NCBI GenBank assembly: GCA_036496425.1
Contig: DASXLG010000338.1
Span: 1-42,277, forward strand
Length of the DNA: 42,277 nt
Direction of reading: 5' to 3'
Source of the DNA: Terriglobia bacterium
Lineage (GTDB): Bacteria > Acidobacteriota > Terriglobia > 20CM-2-55-15
Shown here: piece by piece, positions 1 through 8,758 of the stretch
How positions within the stretch are numbered: the first letter of the stretch is position 1
Layout: each line of letters opens with the position of its first letter
Program-made: the position numbers and the translations under genes
Notes under the pieces: model-generated
Databases searched by the model: none
What the model was told of the DNA's origin: nothing
Seen by the model: the letters and a program-made list of their open reading frames with translations, nothing else

Positions 1-1521
1 GAAGGGATTGGTGTATGGAACCTCTACAAGTTGCTTCCCCCTCTTGTACCCGAAGCGCGCTTCGTTAAGGATCGTGGGCGAGATCGTCGATACGAACGAT
101 CCGGTATAGACCTGCGGCTGCCGCAAAGTGATGCCCCTGAATTTGCCGTCAGGAAAGGGCGGCGGATTGCCATCACTTGGGACACGTTCACGCGTCCCTG
201 TCAGGAACAGCTTATGACTCGCGTTGAAGTTGTAGTCGATCCGGAGATTGACCTGATTCCGTTCGACATCCACGCCATCTCCGCTCGCGCCGTCAACGCC
301 CCGTGTGTGGCGGACAAACCGATAACCGGCGGTATTCAGGCCGTCGCCCGTTTCGAAAAAGTTCGGCAGAGGCGAGTTTGTAAGGGTGAGCGGAATACGT
401 CCGGTCGGATCTATGGACGGCCGAAGAGGATCGCGGCCGTACAGGCTCAGGGCCATCAGGTCGCCGGTGGCCGCTGCGGGCTTTACCGGATTGCCCAATG
501 CGTCCACGACCGGCGCCTGCGGGTTCGCTCCCGCCACGACGGTGGAAATGACGTTGCCGTTCACCACACCCGGAAAATATCGGAAGATGCCTGCGCGCGC
601 CGGTCCGGTCAGCACCGGCGTGGTCACAACCGCCCGCGTGATATCGCGTTGCCCTTCATAGAGGAAAAAGAAGAAAGCTTTATTCTTTTTGATCGGCCCG
701 CCCAGACGCCCTCCGAACTGATTCCGGTTGAGATAGTTCGTCTGCACGCCTGTGCGATTGTTGCTCCATGAATTGGAATCGAGCGCTGTGTTGTGATTTG
801 TCCAAAACAGGCTTCCAGTCGGCGTGTTCGTTCCGGACCGGGTGGATAACTGCACGCCGCCTGCTTTTCCGGCTTCGGGATCGGCAGCCGAAACCACGAT
901 CCGAATCTCCTGGACCAGGTCGGGACTCACATAAGTCTGAGAGAAGACGCCGAGGTCATAGCGCCCGTCAGAGACGTTGATACCGTCGCGCAATGTCTCG
1001 ACTTCATTGATGCGATGGCCCGCAAAGTTGTCTCCCTGAACACCGGCTGCCGTGCCAACCAGATCGAGAACGTTGCGCGAAGGCAAGGGCAGGTCGCGAA
1101 CCGTGTTTTCGGCAAGCACCGCACCCACGGACGACGACGAGGTCGCAAGCAGGGTGTCGGCCGATACCGAAACATCAACCTGCTGCGATACGGTCCCCAC
1201 GTCCAATTTGAAGTTCAAACGAACCTGCTGAGCGATGCCGAGTGCGACATCGCTATAGCTTTGTGTTCGAAAACCAGCGAGCTCCGCGCTCACCTTATAT
1301 GTTCCACTCTGCAGATTCGGAAACTGATACGTCCCCGTTTCGTTGCTTAAAACGGTCGTCACCACTCCGGTCTGTGTATTCGTTGCTGTGACCGTCACGC
1401 CCGGGATCAGCGCGCCCGATTCATCGCCAATGCTTCCGCCCAAAGTCGCGTTGGATTGCGCGAATCCCGAAGCGGATAGAACGCAAAGCAACAATGCTCC
1501 CAAGACAGTCGACTTGCTCAT
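1..1521 (-). CDS. Oar-like TonB-dependent receptor, 3' end cut by window edge
   Basis: The reading frame is open from the ATG at 1521 to base 1, giving 507 residues of N-terminal part. A signal peptide (MSKSTVLGALLLCVLSASGFAQ) is followed by a carboxypeptidase-regulatory-like Ig fold (about residues 23-110, with ESGALIPGVTVTATNT-type motifs), then the plug (RDLPLPSRNVLDL, DGINVSDGRYD) and the first barrel strands (RNQFGGRLGGPIKKNKAFFF). The family forms outer-membrane gated barrels that import large or metal-bound ligands using TonB energy. Its N-terminal half is closely similar to the receptor at 34173-38108, so the two are paralogues. The C-terminal barrel lies outside the window. The ligand cannot be told from sequence. 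Confidence 0.93.
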   Translation of the reverse strand, partial: MSKSTVLGALLLCVLSASGFAQSNATLGGSIGDESGALIPGVTVTATNTQTGVVTTVLSNETGTYQFPNLQSGTYKVSAELAGFRTQSYSDVALGIAQQVRLNFKLDVGTVSQQVDVSVSADTLLATSSSSVGAVLAENTVRDLPLPSRNVLDLVGTAAGVQGDNFAGHRINEVETLRDGINVSDGRYDLGVFSQTYVSPDLVQEIRIVVSAADPEAGKAGGVQLSTRSGTNTPTGSLFWTNHNTALDSNSWSNNRTGVQTNYLNRNQFGGRLGGPIKKNKAFFFFLYEGQRDITRAVVTTPVLTGPARAGIFRYFPGVVNGNVISTVVAGANPQAPVVDALGNPVKPAAATGDLMALSLYGRDPLRPSIDPTGRIPLTLTNSPLPNFFETGDGLNTAGYRFVRHTRGVDGASGDGVDVERNQVNLRIDYNFNASHKLFLTGTRERVPSDGNPPPFPDGKFRGITLRQPQVYTGSFVSTISPTILNEARFGYKRGKQLVEVPYTNPF

Positions 1522-1651
1522 CACTTGCCCTCCCAATCCTTCTAAACCGTCGAAGACGACACATCGAGGCATTGCGAACGGCCCCGCCCAAGTCCTGTGA
1601 CAACGATCCGGTTCGACCGCACTTATCTATTTTTTATGCAGTAAGTTGTGC

Positions 1652-1671
1652 GAATACTAAGATTCTGTTAA
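1652..1671 (-). promoter_or_regulatory. weak copy of the 11-bp direct-repeat operator
   Basis: On the minus strand it reads TTAACAGAATCTTAGTATTC. It lies about 130 bp before the receptor start at 1521 and is followed by an A/T-rich stretch that could hold a -10 box. It fits the T-T-A-A first half and the central TC of the strong sites, but the second half (TTAGT) is degenerate, so this is only a candidate. The rest of 1522-1779 holds no gene I can support. Confidence 0.3.
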
Positions 1672-1779
1672 CGTTCGTGTCAAGCGAAAAATCCGCTTCG
1701 ATCGCTGAGACAACCAATCGCGTTTGTTGGGGCTTTGACGGCTATGCGAGTTCGAGCCGTTGAGCTGAGATCGTCTTGG

Positions 1780-3105
1780 CTAGTGCTGATGCATCATCTG
1801 CATATGCGCTCCAATGTTGCCGGTCGGCCGAAGGTGGAGAAACACTGTGACCGCGGCGGGATGATCGCCGTAGACCGTCTTGAATTGTGGCGGCACACCA
1901 TAAGTGGTTATCTGTCCGCCCATTCCGATATTCAAGAACGCCGGTCCAATCGGGAGATCGCGCTCATAACCGAACGTATAGGCCTGAATGCGTCCCGCCG
2001 GATCTTCCCCGGCAGTCAACGCCGCCGGCGTTTCTCCAGCGAGGAGGGTGCGGTCGCGATCGACGTTTTCGATCCGGGTCCACGCCCAGTTGCGATTCAG
2101 GAAATCAACCGTGGACTCCGCTGTATACGAGTTGAAGATCCGCGCTCCCTGTCCGGGAAGGTCTTTGTTCCTGCCCCAAATGAGACTGGACGCAACGTGG
2201 CCTGACGAAAACCGAAGGTTGTGGTGAATGGACGCCGTGGTACGGAGCGTGGCTAGACCCGGTTCCAAATCTTCACGATGGTTGATCCGTCCAGCAGAAA
2301 ACTGGCCGGAGAGGCTGCTGCTCATACGTACCGTCAGCCGTGACGAAAACGAATCCGGCTTGCCTGTATCGATGTTCCACCGGTTCTCGTTGGGCTCCCG
2401 GCCATGAAAAGTCGAAGCCTCCAGTTGGACGGGACCTCCTGAAAAGCCAAGAGTGATGACGCTGTCTGAAATATGAGTGGAATCCTCCTGGTGGTGCCCC
2501 AGAACGGCAACCGGGTTCTCTGAAGCAGAGGCGCGATGAGGGTAGGCCGTCGGTCCGAGAGCGGGTTCCCCGATCGGGCCGCCATACACGAAAAGCCGCG
2601 TGCGCTCGTTGAGTTTCAGGTCATAGCGCCCGGCAATTTCCATGAACAGATCATGCGGATGCTGACCATCCACGATGGGTAATCCATACACCGTTTCGCC
2701 CGACTGGAACAGCTCCGGATATCGGCGCTTCGTCACCGTCGCAGGTTCGAGGCTGAGCATGGTGCGGAAGGTTACGGTCTGCCGGCCGTAATCACGCGAA
2801 ATCATCGGCATCAACCAATTCACCGAATACAACTTGTCCTCTCCGCGCGGTCCAGTCTGTTGCGTATCCACGAGAAAGCCGTTTGCATGAAACATCAAGG
2901 TCCAGTTGCCCAGCGGCGTGTGAAACATCGGAGCGGACTCGGAGGTTGTTCTCGGTTCGACGCTTGTTCCGGAGGACAGAAATCCGACGGAGTTTTCCAT
3001 TGCCGACATCCCCGGCATGGTCATCTGCGCGGATAATGATTCAGTCGTCAGGGCACAGATACTTGCAACCAGCAGGCTCAAAACAGAAATATTCTTTCTC
3101 GGCAT
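1780..3105 (-). CDS. putative outer-membrane beta-barrel protein, metal-cluster associated
   Basis: The product is 441 residues. I start it at the ATG at 3105 because it opens a clean signal peptide (MPRKNISVLSLLVASICALT, cleavage near LSAQ); the frame stays open further upstream but without export features. The mature protein alternates short polar and aromatic stretches as in porin-like barrels (GNWTLMFHANGFLVDTQQ, RYDLKLNERTRLFVYGG, YTFGYERDLPIGPAFLNIG). Met/His-rich ends (MTMPGMSAM near the N-terminus, HMQMMHQH at the C-terminus) suggest metal contact, which is inference. No characterised family is recognised. It lies 67 bp downstream of the small His/Cys-rich gene at 3562 and is probably co-transcribed with it. 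Confidence 0.85.
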   Translation of the reverse strand: MPRKNISVLSLLVASICALTTESLSAQMTMPGMSAMENSVGFLSSGTSVEPRTTSESAPMFHTPLGNWTLMFHANGFLVDTQQTGPRGEDKLYSVNWLMPMISRDYGRQTVTFRTMLSLEPATVTKRRYPELFQSGETVYGLPIVDGQHPHDLFMEIAGRYDLKLNERTRLFVYGGPIGEPALGPTAYPHRASASENPVAVLGHHQEDSTHISDSVITLGFSGGPVQLEASTFHGREPNENRWNIDTGKPDSFSSRLTVRMSSSLSGQFSAGRINHREDLEPGLATLRTTASIHHNLRFSSGHVASSLIWGRNKDLPGQGARIFNSYTAESTVDFLNRNWAWTRIENVDRDRTLLAGETPAALTAGEDPAGRIQAYTFGYERDLPIGPAFLNIGMGGQITTYGVPPQFKTVYGDHPAAVTVFLHLRPTGNIGAHMQMMHQH

Positions 3106-3172
3106 AGCACTCCACACGTACAGCCATGACTGCAGACAAATTGAAAAAGTTTGGCTTTGGAGTGTGAGGTGT

Positions 3173-3562
3173 TTAGATTCGCAAAACGGGAAAGAGAGTG
3201 GGCGGATCTTCCAGACGGGGCGGCGTTCCGAAACCAAACCGGACGATGACCGGCCGGTGCGGCGTCAGGTTCGCGGCCGCGGCCGGCATGATCGCAGCCA
3301 AAGGCAAAATCAGCTTGCGGGCACCAGATAATTTCGCCTCGATGCCCTGTCCTTGACTACAGGGACTGTTATTAGCGTGGGCTGGAGCGTGAGACGGGTC
3401 TTCGCGATGCTTCGAGGGACTCTCTGCGTGTTGGTGGCACGGAGGTTCGCTGGTTGTCTCGTTTACGGCTGCCGTTGCCGCTGCTGATCCGGCAAGGCAG
3501 GACCCGCCGCACTGGAGGTGGACAACCAGACTCAAAGTGAGAAGCACGACGACCTTTTTCAT
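3173..3562 (-). CDS. small secreted His/Cys-rich protein of unknown function
   Basis: The product is 129 residues. The ATG at 3562 opens MKKVVVLLTLSLVVHLQCGG, a typical signal peptide; earlier in-frame starts lack one. The mature part has a His/Cys-containing hydrophilic segment (PPCHQHAESPSKH, HAPAHANNSPCSQ), a short hydrophobic stretch (LILPLAAIMPAAAA) and a Pro-rich tail ending PPTLFPVLRI. Small proteins of this shape next to outer-membrane barrels often belong to copper or other metal response clusters; that role is inferred from composition and from the downstream gene at 1780-3105. The function is not known. Confidence 0.7.
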   Translation of the reverse strand: MKKVVVLLTLSLVVHLQCGGSCLAGSAAATAAVNETTSEPPCHQHAESPSKHREDPSHAPAHANNSPCSQGQGIEAKLSGARKLILPLAAIMPAAAANLTPHRPVIVRFGFGTPPRLEDPPTLFPVLRI

Positions 3563-3670
3563 ACCGGCGTTCGTGAAGGATAGCATAGCGCGCAATGGAT
3601 TCTCGCTGTAGGCACCGTCCGCGACACGAAGGCGCGATAGCGAGCAATCGGAATTTTTCGTGAACAAGAA

Positions 3671-3690
3671 TTCAGGAAGTCTTCAGTAGG
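3671..3690 (+). promoter_or_regulatory. 11-bp direct-repeat operator (strong copy)
   Basis: TTCAGGAAGTCTTCAGTAGG. The half-sites TTCAG start at 3671 and 3682, exactly 11 bp apart, as in OmpR/PhoB-family binding sites. It ends 35 bp before the start of the receptor at 3726 and also lies between this gene and the divergent gene at 3562. An A/T-rich AAAATT about 20 bp downstream could be the -10 box, which would make the leader very short. Confidence 0.6.
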
Positions 3691-3725
3691 CGCGGAAAGC
3701 ATGCGCAGGCAAAATTTCTGTCCAG

Positions 3726-6700
3726 ATGATGATTACAACGATTCGTCCATACAAGTTGGCCTTTCACTGGAAATTCTTGATAGCAATTGCGGTGGCTATC
3801 GCGCCGGTGTCTTCCCTGCCGTCGGCCGCACAGTCCGTCACGGGGCGTATCACCGGCACAGTCACGGATCAGTCCGGAGGCGTGGTTGCCGGGGCCATGG
3901 TGACGGTAACCAATACGGCGCAGGGAACCCAGAATAAAAGCATCGCCGATGCTAAAGGGGTCTATACGTTCCCGAGTCTGCCGGTAGGCCGTTATGACCT
4001 CAAAATCGAAGCGGGTGGCTTCAAGACGGAAGGCCGGCCGAATCTTGTCATTGATATTAACAGCGCCCTTCAAGTCGACGTGATGCTGAAATTGGCCGAT
4101 GTGTCGCAGGAAGTGACCGTCACCGGCGATGCAGCTGCAGCGCCGGTTACAGTGGAAACGATGAGCACCCAACTGGGCGAGGTTGTATCGAGCACCCAAA
4201 TTACCCAGGTGGCCCTGAATGGTCGAAGCTACACGGACCTGCTGGCTTTGCAGCCCGGCATCGTGCCGGTGTCGACACAAACTGCGGACTCCATTATTAT
4301 GTCCGGCGTCACGACGGCTATTGCTCCGTCAGGAGTTTTGAACGCAGGCAACCAGTCCATCAGCGGGCAACGTGAAGATGCCAACGGCTTCATCGTTAAT
4401 GGTGGCGACGTCAAGGAACTGATGAACGGCGGCACTCTTATCGTGCCGAACCTCGATTCCATCGCTGAATTCCGGGTCCTGACGAACAATTTCGACGCGC
4501 AATACGGCAATTATTCCGGCGGTGTCGTCACGGTTGTGACGAAATCCGGGACCAACAATTGGCACGGAAGCGGCTTTGAGTTCTTACGCAACACATCCCT
4601 GGATGCGCGCAACTTCTTTTCGCCGGAGCGCAGCTTTTTCCGCCAGAATCAGTACGGCGGCACGGCTGGCGGGCCTATTAAGAAGAATCAGTTGTTCTTT
4701 TTTGCGGACTATCAGGGTACCCGGCAAAGCCAGGGAGTGGATACCGGACTGATCCCTGTTCCATCCTTTGCAAATCGAAACGGAGATCTGAGTGACTCCG
4801 CAAGTAATTTTTACACCACGAACCCGGATGGGACTCTTAGCCCGAATCGGGTTAGCGGTCCCTATCTCGCCGGCTTGTTGAGCCAGAAGCTTGGATATGC
4901 GGTTTCTAAAGGCACGCCCTATTACATGCCTGGCTGCGTGACGAATACGCAGTGCGTTTTCCCGAATGCTATTATCCCGCAGCGTGTTTGGTCGGCCCCG
5001 ACGAATCATCTTTTGCCCTACATTCCCACGCCCAATTTCGGCAGCTCAACGTTCACGACCAGTTCACAAGGCAAAATTTTACGCGACGACAAAGGCAGCT
5101 TCCGGATCGATGCCAACTCGGAACGCTTCGGGGCGCTTTCCGGGTACTACTACATTGACGATTATGATTTGGATAATCCTTATCCTGTGGGCCAGGGCGG
5201 CGCCAGTGTACCCGGCTTCAACGCGCTGAACATCGGCCGCGGATATCTGGCGACGATTTCGCACAGCAAGGCATTTGGAACATCGATGGTGAATGAGCTT
5301 CGCCTCAGCCTGATGCGGAATACAAACACGATCGGCCAGCCTAGGGGCGGTGTCGGCCCGACTCTGGCTTCGCAGGGATTCGTTACAGGCCCTGGAACGC
5401 CGGGCATCGTGGTGCAGGCTCCCCAAATCGAAGGTATTGAAAGCACTGTTTTCAACGCATTCTCCCTGGGCGTTCCGATTACGAATCTGGATCAGGCCAA
5501 TAACACTCTTGGGTTAATGGATGATCTTTCGATCGTCCGCGGCGCTCACAGCTGGCGGGCCGGGTTCCAGTTGAACTACGAACAAGTCAATGTGAATCCC
5601 GATGCCACCTTGAACGGAACCTTCATATTTACAGGGTCGGAAACCGGATTAGATTATGCCGACTTTCTGCTCGGAGTTGCCAGCAACTATGAACAGGCGG
5701 GTTCCGAAGCCTACTACCCCAGGCATAAGTATGTGGCAGCCTACTTACAGGATAGCTGGAGAGTCAAACCCAGTCTGACGTTCAACTACGGCGTCCGCTG
5801 GGACTTGATGCAGTACTGGTCGGAAAAGTACAGGCAGATTCCGACATTTTCTCTCGGCCAACAGTCGCAGGTCTATCCGACGGCCCCTACAAGTCTCGTC
5901 TATGTAACGGACAAAGGAATTCCCTCGACGTTCGTCCCGCAAGGCAACAAGTTTGCGCCGCGTGTCGGTCTCGCTTATTCCCCAAGCGCAGATAGCGGCT
6001 TCCTCGGCAAAGTCCTCGGAAAACCCGGCAAAACATCCGTTCGCGCCGGCTTCGGGCTCTTCTATTCCGTGATTCAGGGAAACACGATTGGTGTTGACGA
6101 ACCCCAGCCTCCGACAGGCCTGTCGTATTCGAGCGCAGGTGAAGTCTTGTTTGCGACTCCATTTGTTAATGCCATCGACGGAAGCGTCCATGTGAATCCG
6201 TTTCCGCTCACGTTTCCGCCGCTCAATCCTTCCATAAACCATCCGAATTCGAGCATCGACTTCAGTCCTTTTTTACCTCAGGCGGGAATGACTGCGCCCG
6301 CTATATCGAGCACGTATCCGTACAACGAAAACTACTTTCTTTCCATTGAGCGGGAGGTTGCGCCCAATACAGTCCTCAGCCTCGGCTACGTTGGCTCTCA
6401 AGCGCACCATCTGCTGGTTATTAATTCAGCGAACCCGGGTAACCCCGGTTTGTGCCTGTTCCTCAGCAATCCGGCGAATGTAGCGCCGGGTTCGCCGACT
6501 TGCGGTCCGTTTGGTGAGGACAACACCTACACGACGGCGACAGGCCAGGTCGTGCAAGGAACGAGAGTGGGGCTTGGACCAAATTTCTCGAACGACATGT
6601 ACATCTCCAGCATGGGGAACTCCACCAGCAATGCGTTTGAGGCCAGCCTCCGGCGCACCGGCAGGACCCTGGACATGACGTTCGCCTACACATACAGCAA

Positions 6701-7337
6701 ATCCATTGACCCGGCGTCTTCGCTGGGCGATGACGTCGATCCCTACAACTTCCGCCGCACGAGGGCACTGTCCTCATGGGATATGACGCACAATTTCGTT
6801 GCGACCTCCCGCTATTCGCTTCCGCTCGATCGTTTCTTCGGCCGTGCGAAAGCATTGACGAATGGCTGGGATATTTCCGGGATTGTTCGCGCCACCAGCG
6901 GGCTGCCGGTGACGTTGCACTCCGACGGGGACAATTCGTTGTTGGGCAGCATTCCCAATGGTGTCAACAATCACAGCATCGATCTGCCCGACTATGACGG
7001 AGCCCCATTGCATCTGAACGGAAATCCCCGCAACGGGCAACCTTATTTTGACACCTCAGCGTTCAGCTTGAACCAGTTAGGAGAGCCCGGCACCGCATCG
7101 CGACGGTTCTTCCACGGACCTGGAGCTTTTAACGTCGATCTCGCTTTGTTGAAATCTTTCACTCTGAGCCGGGAAAGGACACTGCAATTCCGTCTGGAGG
7201 CTTTTAATGCCTTCAATCATACGCAGTTCTTTGGCCCGACGGCTGTGGACGGCGGCATCACGACACCTTTATTCGGGCAGGTCGTTAATGCCGCCCCGCC
7301 AAGGGTGATGCAGGCAGCGTTGAAGTTCTTATTTTAA
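3726..7337 (+). CDS. Oar-like TonB-dependent receptor
   Basis: The product is 1203 residues. A signal peptide ends near PSAAQ (about residue 36). Then come a carboxypeptidase-regulatory-like domain (about 37-125: GRITGTVTDQSGGVVAGAMVTVTN, YDLKIEAGGFKTEGRPN), a plug (VALNGRSYTDLLALQPG, FIVNGGDV, EYFRVLTNNFDAQYGN-like segment) and a long barrel ending in a terminal aromatic (QAALKFLF). It is a distinct subtype from the two other receptors in the window: it is more divergent and shorter than the 1311-residue one. Two adjacent ATGs (3726, 3729) are possible starts; no good Shine-Dalgarno precedes them, consistent with a short-leader promoter just upstream. It probably imports a metal complex or organic ligand; the substrate is unknown. 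Confidence 0.93.
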   Translation: MMITTIRPYKLAFHWKFLIAIAVAIAPVSSLPSAAQSVTGRITGTVTDQSGGVVAGAMVTVTNTAQGTQNKSIADAKGVYTFPSLPVGRYDLKIEAGGFKTEGRPNLVIDINSALQVDVMLKLADVSQEVTVTGDAAAAPVTVETMSTQLGEVVSSTQITQVALNGRSYTDLLALQPGIVPVSTQTADSIIMSGVTTAIAPSGVLNAGNQSISGQREDANGFIVNGGDVKELMNGGTLIVPNLDSIAEFRVLTNNFDAQYGNYSGGVVTVVTKSGTNNWHGSGFEFLRNTSLDARNFFSPERSFFRQNQYGGTAGGPIKKNQLFFFADYQGTRQSQGVDTGLIPVPSFANRNGDLSDSASNFYTTNPDGTLSPNRVSGPYLAGLLSQKLGYAVSKGTPYYMPGCVTNTQCVFPNAIIPQRVWSAPTNHLLPYIPTPNFGSSTFTTSSQGKILRDDKGSFRIDANSERFGALSGYYYIDDYDLDNPYPVGQGGASVPGFNALNIGRGYLATISHSKAFGTSMVNELRLSLMRNTNTIGQPRGGVGPTLASQGFVTGPGTPGIVVQAPQIEGIESTVFNAFSLGVPITNLDQANNTLGLMDDLSIVRGAHSWRAGFQLNYEQVNVNPDATLNGTFIFTGSETGLDYADFLLGVASNYEQAGSEAYYPRHKYVAAYLQDSWRVKPSLTFNYGVRWDLMQYWSEKYRQIPTFSLGQQSQVYPTAPTSLVYVTDKGIPSTFVPQGNKFAPRVGLAYSPSADSGFLGKVLGKPGKTSVRAGFGLFYSVIQGNTIGVDEPQPPTGLSYSSAGEVLFATPFVNAIDGSVHVNPFPLTFPPLNPSINHPNSSIDFSPFLPQAGMTAPAISSTYPYNENYFLSIEREVAPNTVLSLGYVGSQAHHLLVINSANPGNPGLCLFLSNPANVAPGSPTCGPFGEDNTYTTATGQVVQGTRVGLGPNFSNDMYISSMGNSTSNAFEASLRRTGRTLDMTFAYTYSKSIDPASSLGDDVDPYNFRRTRALSSWDMTHNFVATSRYSLPLDRFFGRAKALTNGWDISGIVRATSGLPVTLHSDGDNSLLGSIPNGVNNHSIDLPDYDGAPLHLNGNPRNGQPYFDTSAFSLNQLGEPGTASRRFFHGPGAFNVDLALLKSFTLSRERTLQFRLEAFNAFNHTQFFGPTAVDGGITTPLFGQVVNAAPPRVMQAALKFLF

Positions 7338-7341
7338 AGCC

Positions 7342-7851
7342 TTAAGGGCGGATGGCGAATTTAGTAACTTCAACAAAATTCGGACAGCTTTTGTGCAAAG
7401 CCCATCCACAGCCGCGCGCCAGCCACCGGTGAAGCACACCCTGCGGTTCGGGCTTCGATGCGTGCAAACCGAGAAGGACGTGAACCACTTTCGTTACAGA
7501 GAGGACGACCTGGTCCACGTCTTTAGTGCTGTACCAGGGGCCGATAGCGACATGCACGCGGCTCCCCTTGTCAAGCCAGGCCTCGACATTCTCCAGATCG
7601 ATAGCTCGGGCAATTAATTCCATATCCGCGCCGGGAGGAAGGTCGATTTCGATAGCTGTTCTTTCGCTTTCGAGCAATCTGCTTTGAATTCCGACTGTTT
7701 CGAGCAATCCCCGGCGGACATCCTCCGCGATCGTCGAGAGGGTCTTGCGGGTTTGGGCGATAAGACGGCGCTGTGTTTCAGGCACACGTGAACCTGCCGG
7801 CCTCGGATTTTGCTCGATAGACGAGATCAGTGCCGGGGTTTGCCATGCCAT
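7342..7851 (-). CDS. hypothetical protein
   Basis: The product is 169 residues, with ATG at 7851 preceded by a G-rich stretch. No signal peptide or membrane segment is evident. The middle is soluble and charged (RRGLLETVGIQSRLLESERT, DMELIARAIDLENVEAWLDK, RVHVAIGPWYSTKDVDQVV), with alternating helix and strand character. The tail after about residue 130 is Trp/Cys-containing and looks unlike the rest. It converges on the receptor gene, with only 4 bp between stop codons. It has no recognised family. The coherent amino-acid composition supports a real gene; function cannot be assigned. Confidence 0.6.
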   Translation of the reverse strand: MAWQTPALISSIEQNPRPAGSRVPETQRRLIAQTRKTLSTIAEDVRRGLLETVGIQSRLLESERTAIEIDLPPGADMELIARAIDLENVEAWLDKGSRVHVAIGPWYSTKDVDQVVLSVTKVVHVLLGLHASKPEPQGVLHRWLARGCGWALHKSCPNFVEVTKFAIRP

Positions 7852-8059
7852 CAGTTTCGTCCCCCCGAACCGGGGGCCCGCCTTTAACGGCTAACTCTCA
7901 GAACTTTTCCCAGCGGCCGCGCCAGCGACTCATATGCGACTCCCTTCCTTGAACGTTCTGGCTAATATACGGCTCAGATTGCATTTTGGACGTCCAATTT
8001 TGTATCCACGGACGTAGAAAGTAAGAAGAGACGAAAGGAGCAGATTTGAGGACCAAACG

Positions 8060-8756
8060 ATGAAATAAGTGTTCGCCTCGATCGGGTTAACTCTTATGGT
8101 CAGCGGTTTGGATATCACGCCTTGTTGTCCAGACGAACGGAAACGCCATTCCGCTGGAATTGACGGATATCGGATCGCAAAAGAACCCGGGCGCCGGCGG
8201 GCTCTCGACCCTTCGTGTTGTTCTTCGCTTGAAGGGTCCGTGGAACGGATATGATGCTCTTTTGAGCTTCAAGGACCTGAACTACCGTGAGCGCGTCGGC
8301 TGGAAGGATGTCGTGGTCACAACAAACGGTTCGATCTATTTTCCGGAAGGAAATCGGTATGCGGTGGACCCGACACGCGGTTTGACCGATTATTCGTCCG
8401 ATCCGGTGGCGGACGTACGGCATATACAGGAAATCTCGCTGCGGATTGCACCTTCCCCCGGCTATGCAACCCTGACTCGCGCGCTGGACCAGGCCATTTC
8501 GTCGTTATTCGCTCCGAAGCAGAGACAGCAAGGGCCGGATCGCCTTTCCGAAGTGCTTCAGTCGCGTAACCTGCCCCTGCAACTTGTTTTCATCGCACTG
8601 GGTAGTGCATTCTCGCTGGGCGCACTGCACGCCCTGACGCCCGGTCATGGAAAGACGATCGTCGCGGCATATCTCGTTGGTAATCGCGGAACGGCCAGGC
8701 ATGCGCTTTTTCTGGGGAGCATCGTATTCTGCCCCTTCTGCCGCGGTGACGATTGA
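8060..8756 (+). pseudogene. remnant of a NicO-family nickel/cobalt exporter
   Basis: From 8091 the frame reads a periplasmic domain (VVQTNGNAIPLELTDIGSQK, FKDLNYRERVGWKDVVVTT) and then the first NicO transmembrane signature (LGALHALTPGHGKTIVAAYL, VGNRGTARHALFLG). It stops about 10 residues later at 8756, so most of the transporter is missing. The front is damaged too. ATG 8060 is followed at once by AAA TAA, and a signal-peptide-like stretch (VFASIGLTLMVSGL) runs in another frame before the conserved part begins. The family (RcnA/NreB-like) expels Ni2+ or Co2+. Its 3' end abuts the intact cbiM gene 2 bp later. A non-functional gene is the best reading; a short TTG-started product is possible. 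Confidence 0.8.
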
Positions 8757-8758
8757 AT

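Noticed and set aside
31-771. Plus-strand 246-codon frame at the left edge
   Set aside because: Antisense to the receptor reading frame, which is open from 1521 to base 1 with clear family motifs.
7864-7888. C/G-rich hairpin near 7864 as a terminator or riboswitch
   Set aside because: A simple G/C run pairing without a T-run or recognisable aptamer; too little to support a function.
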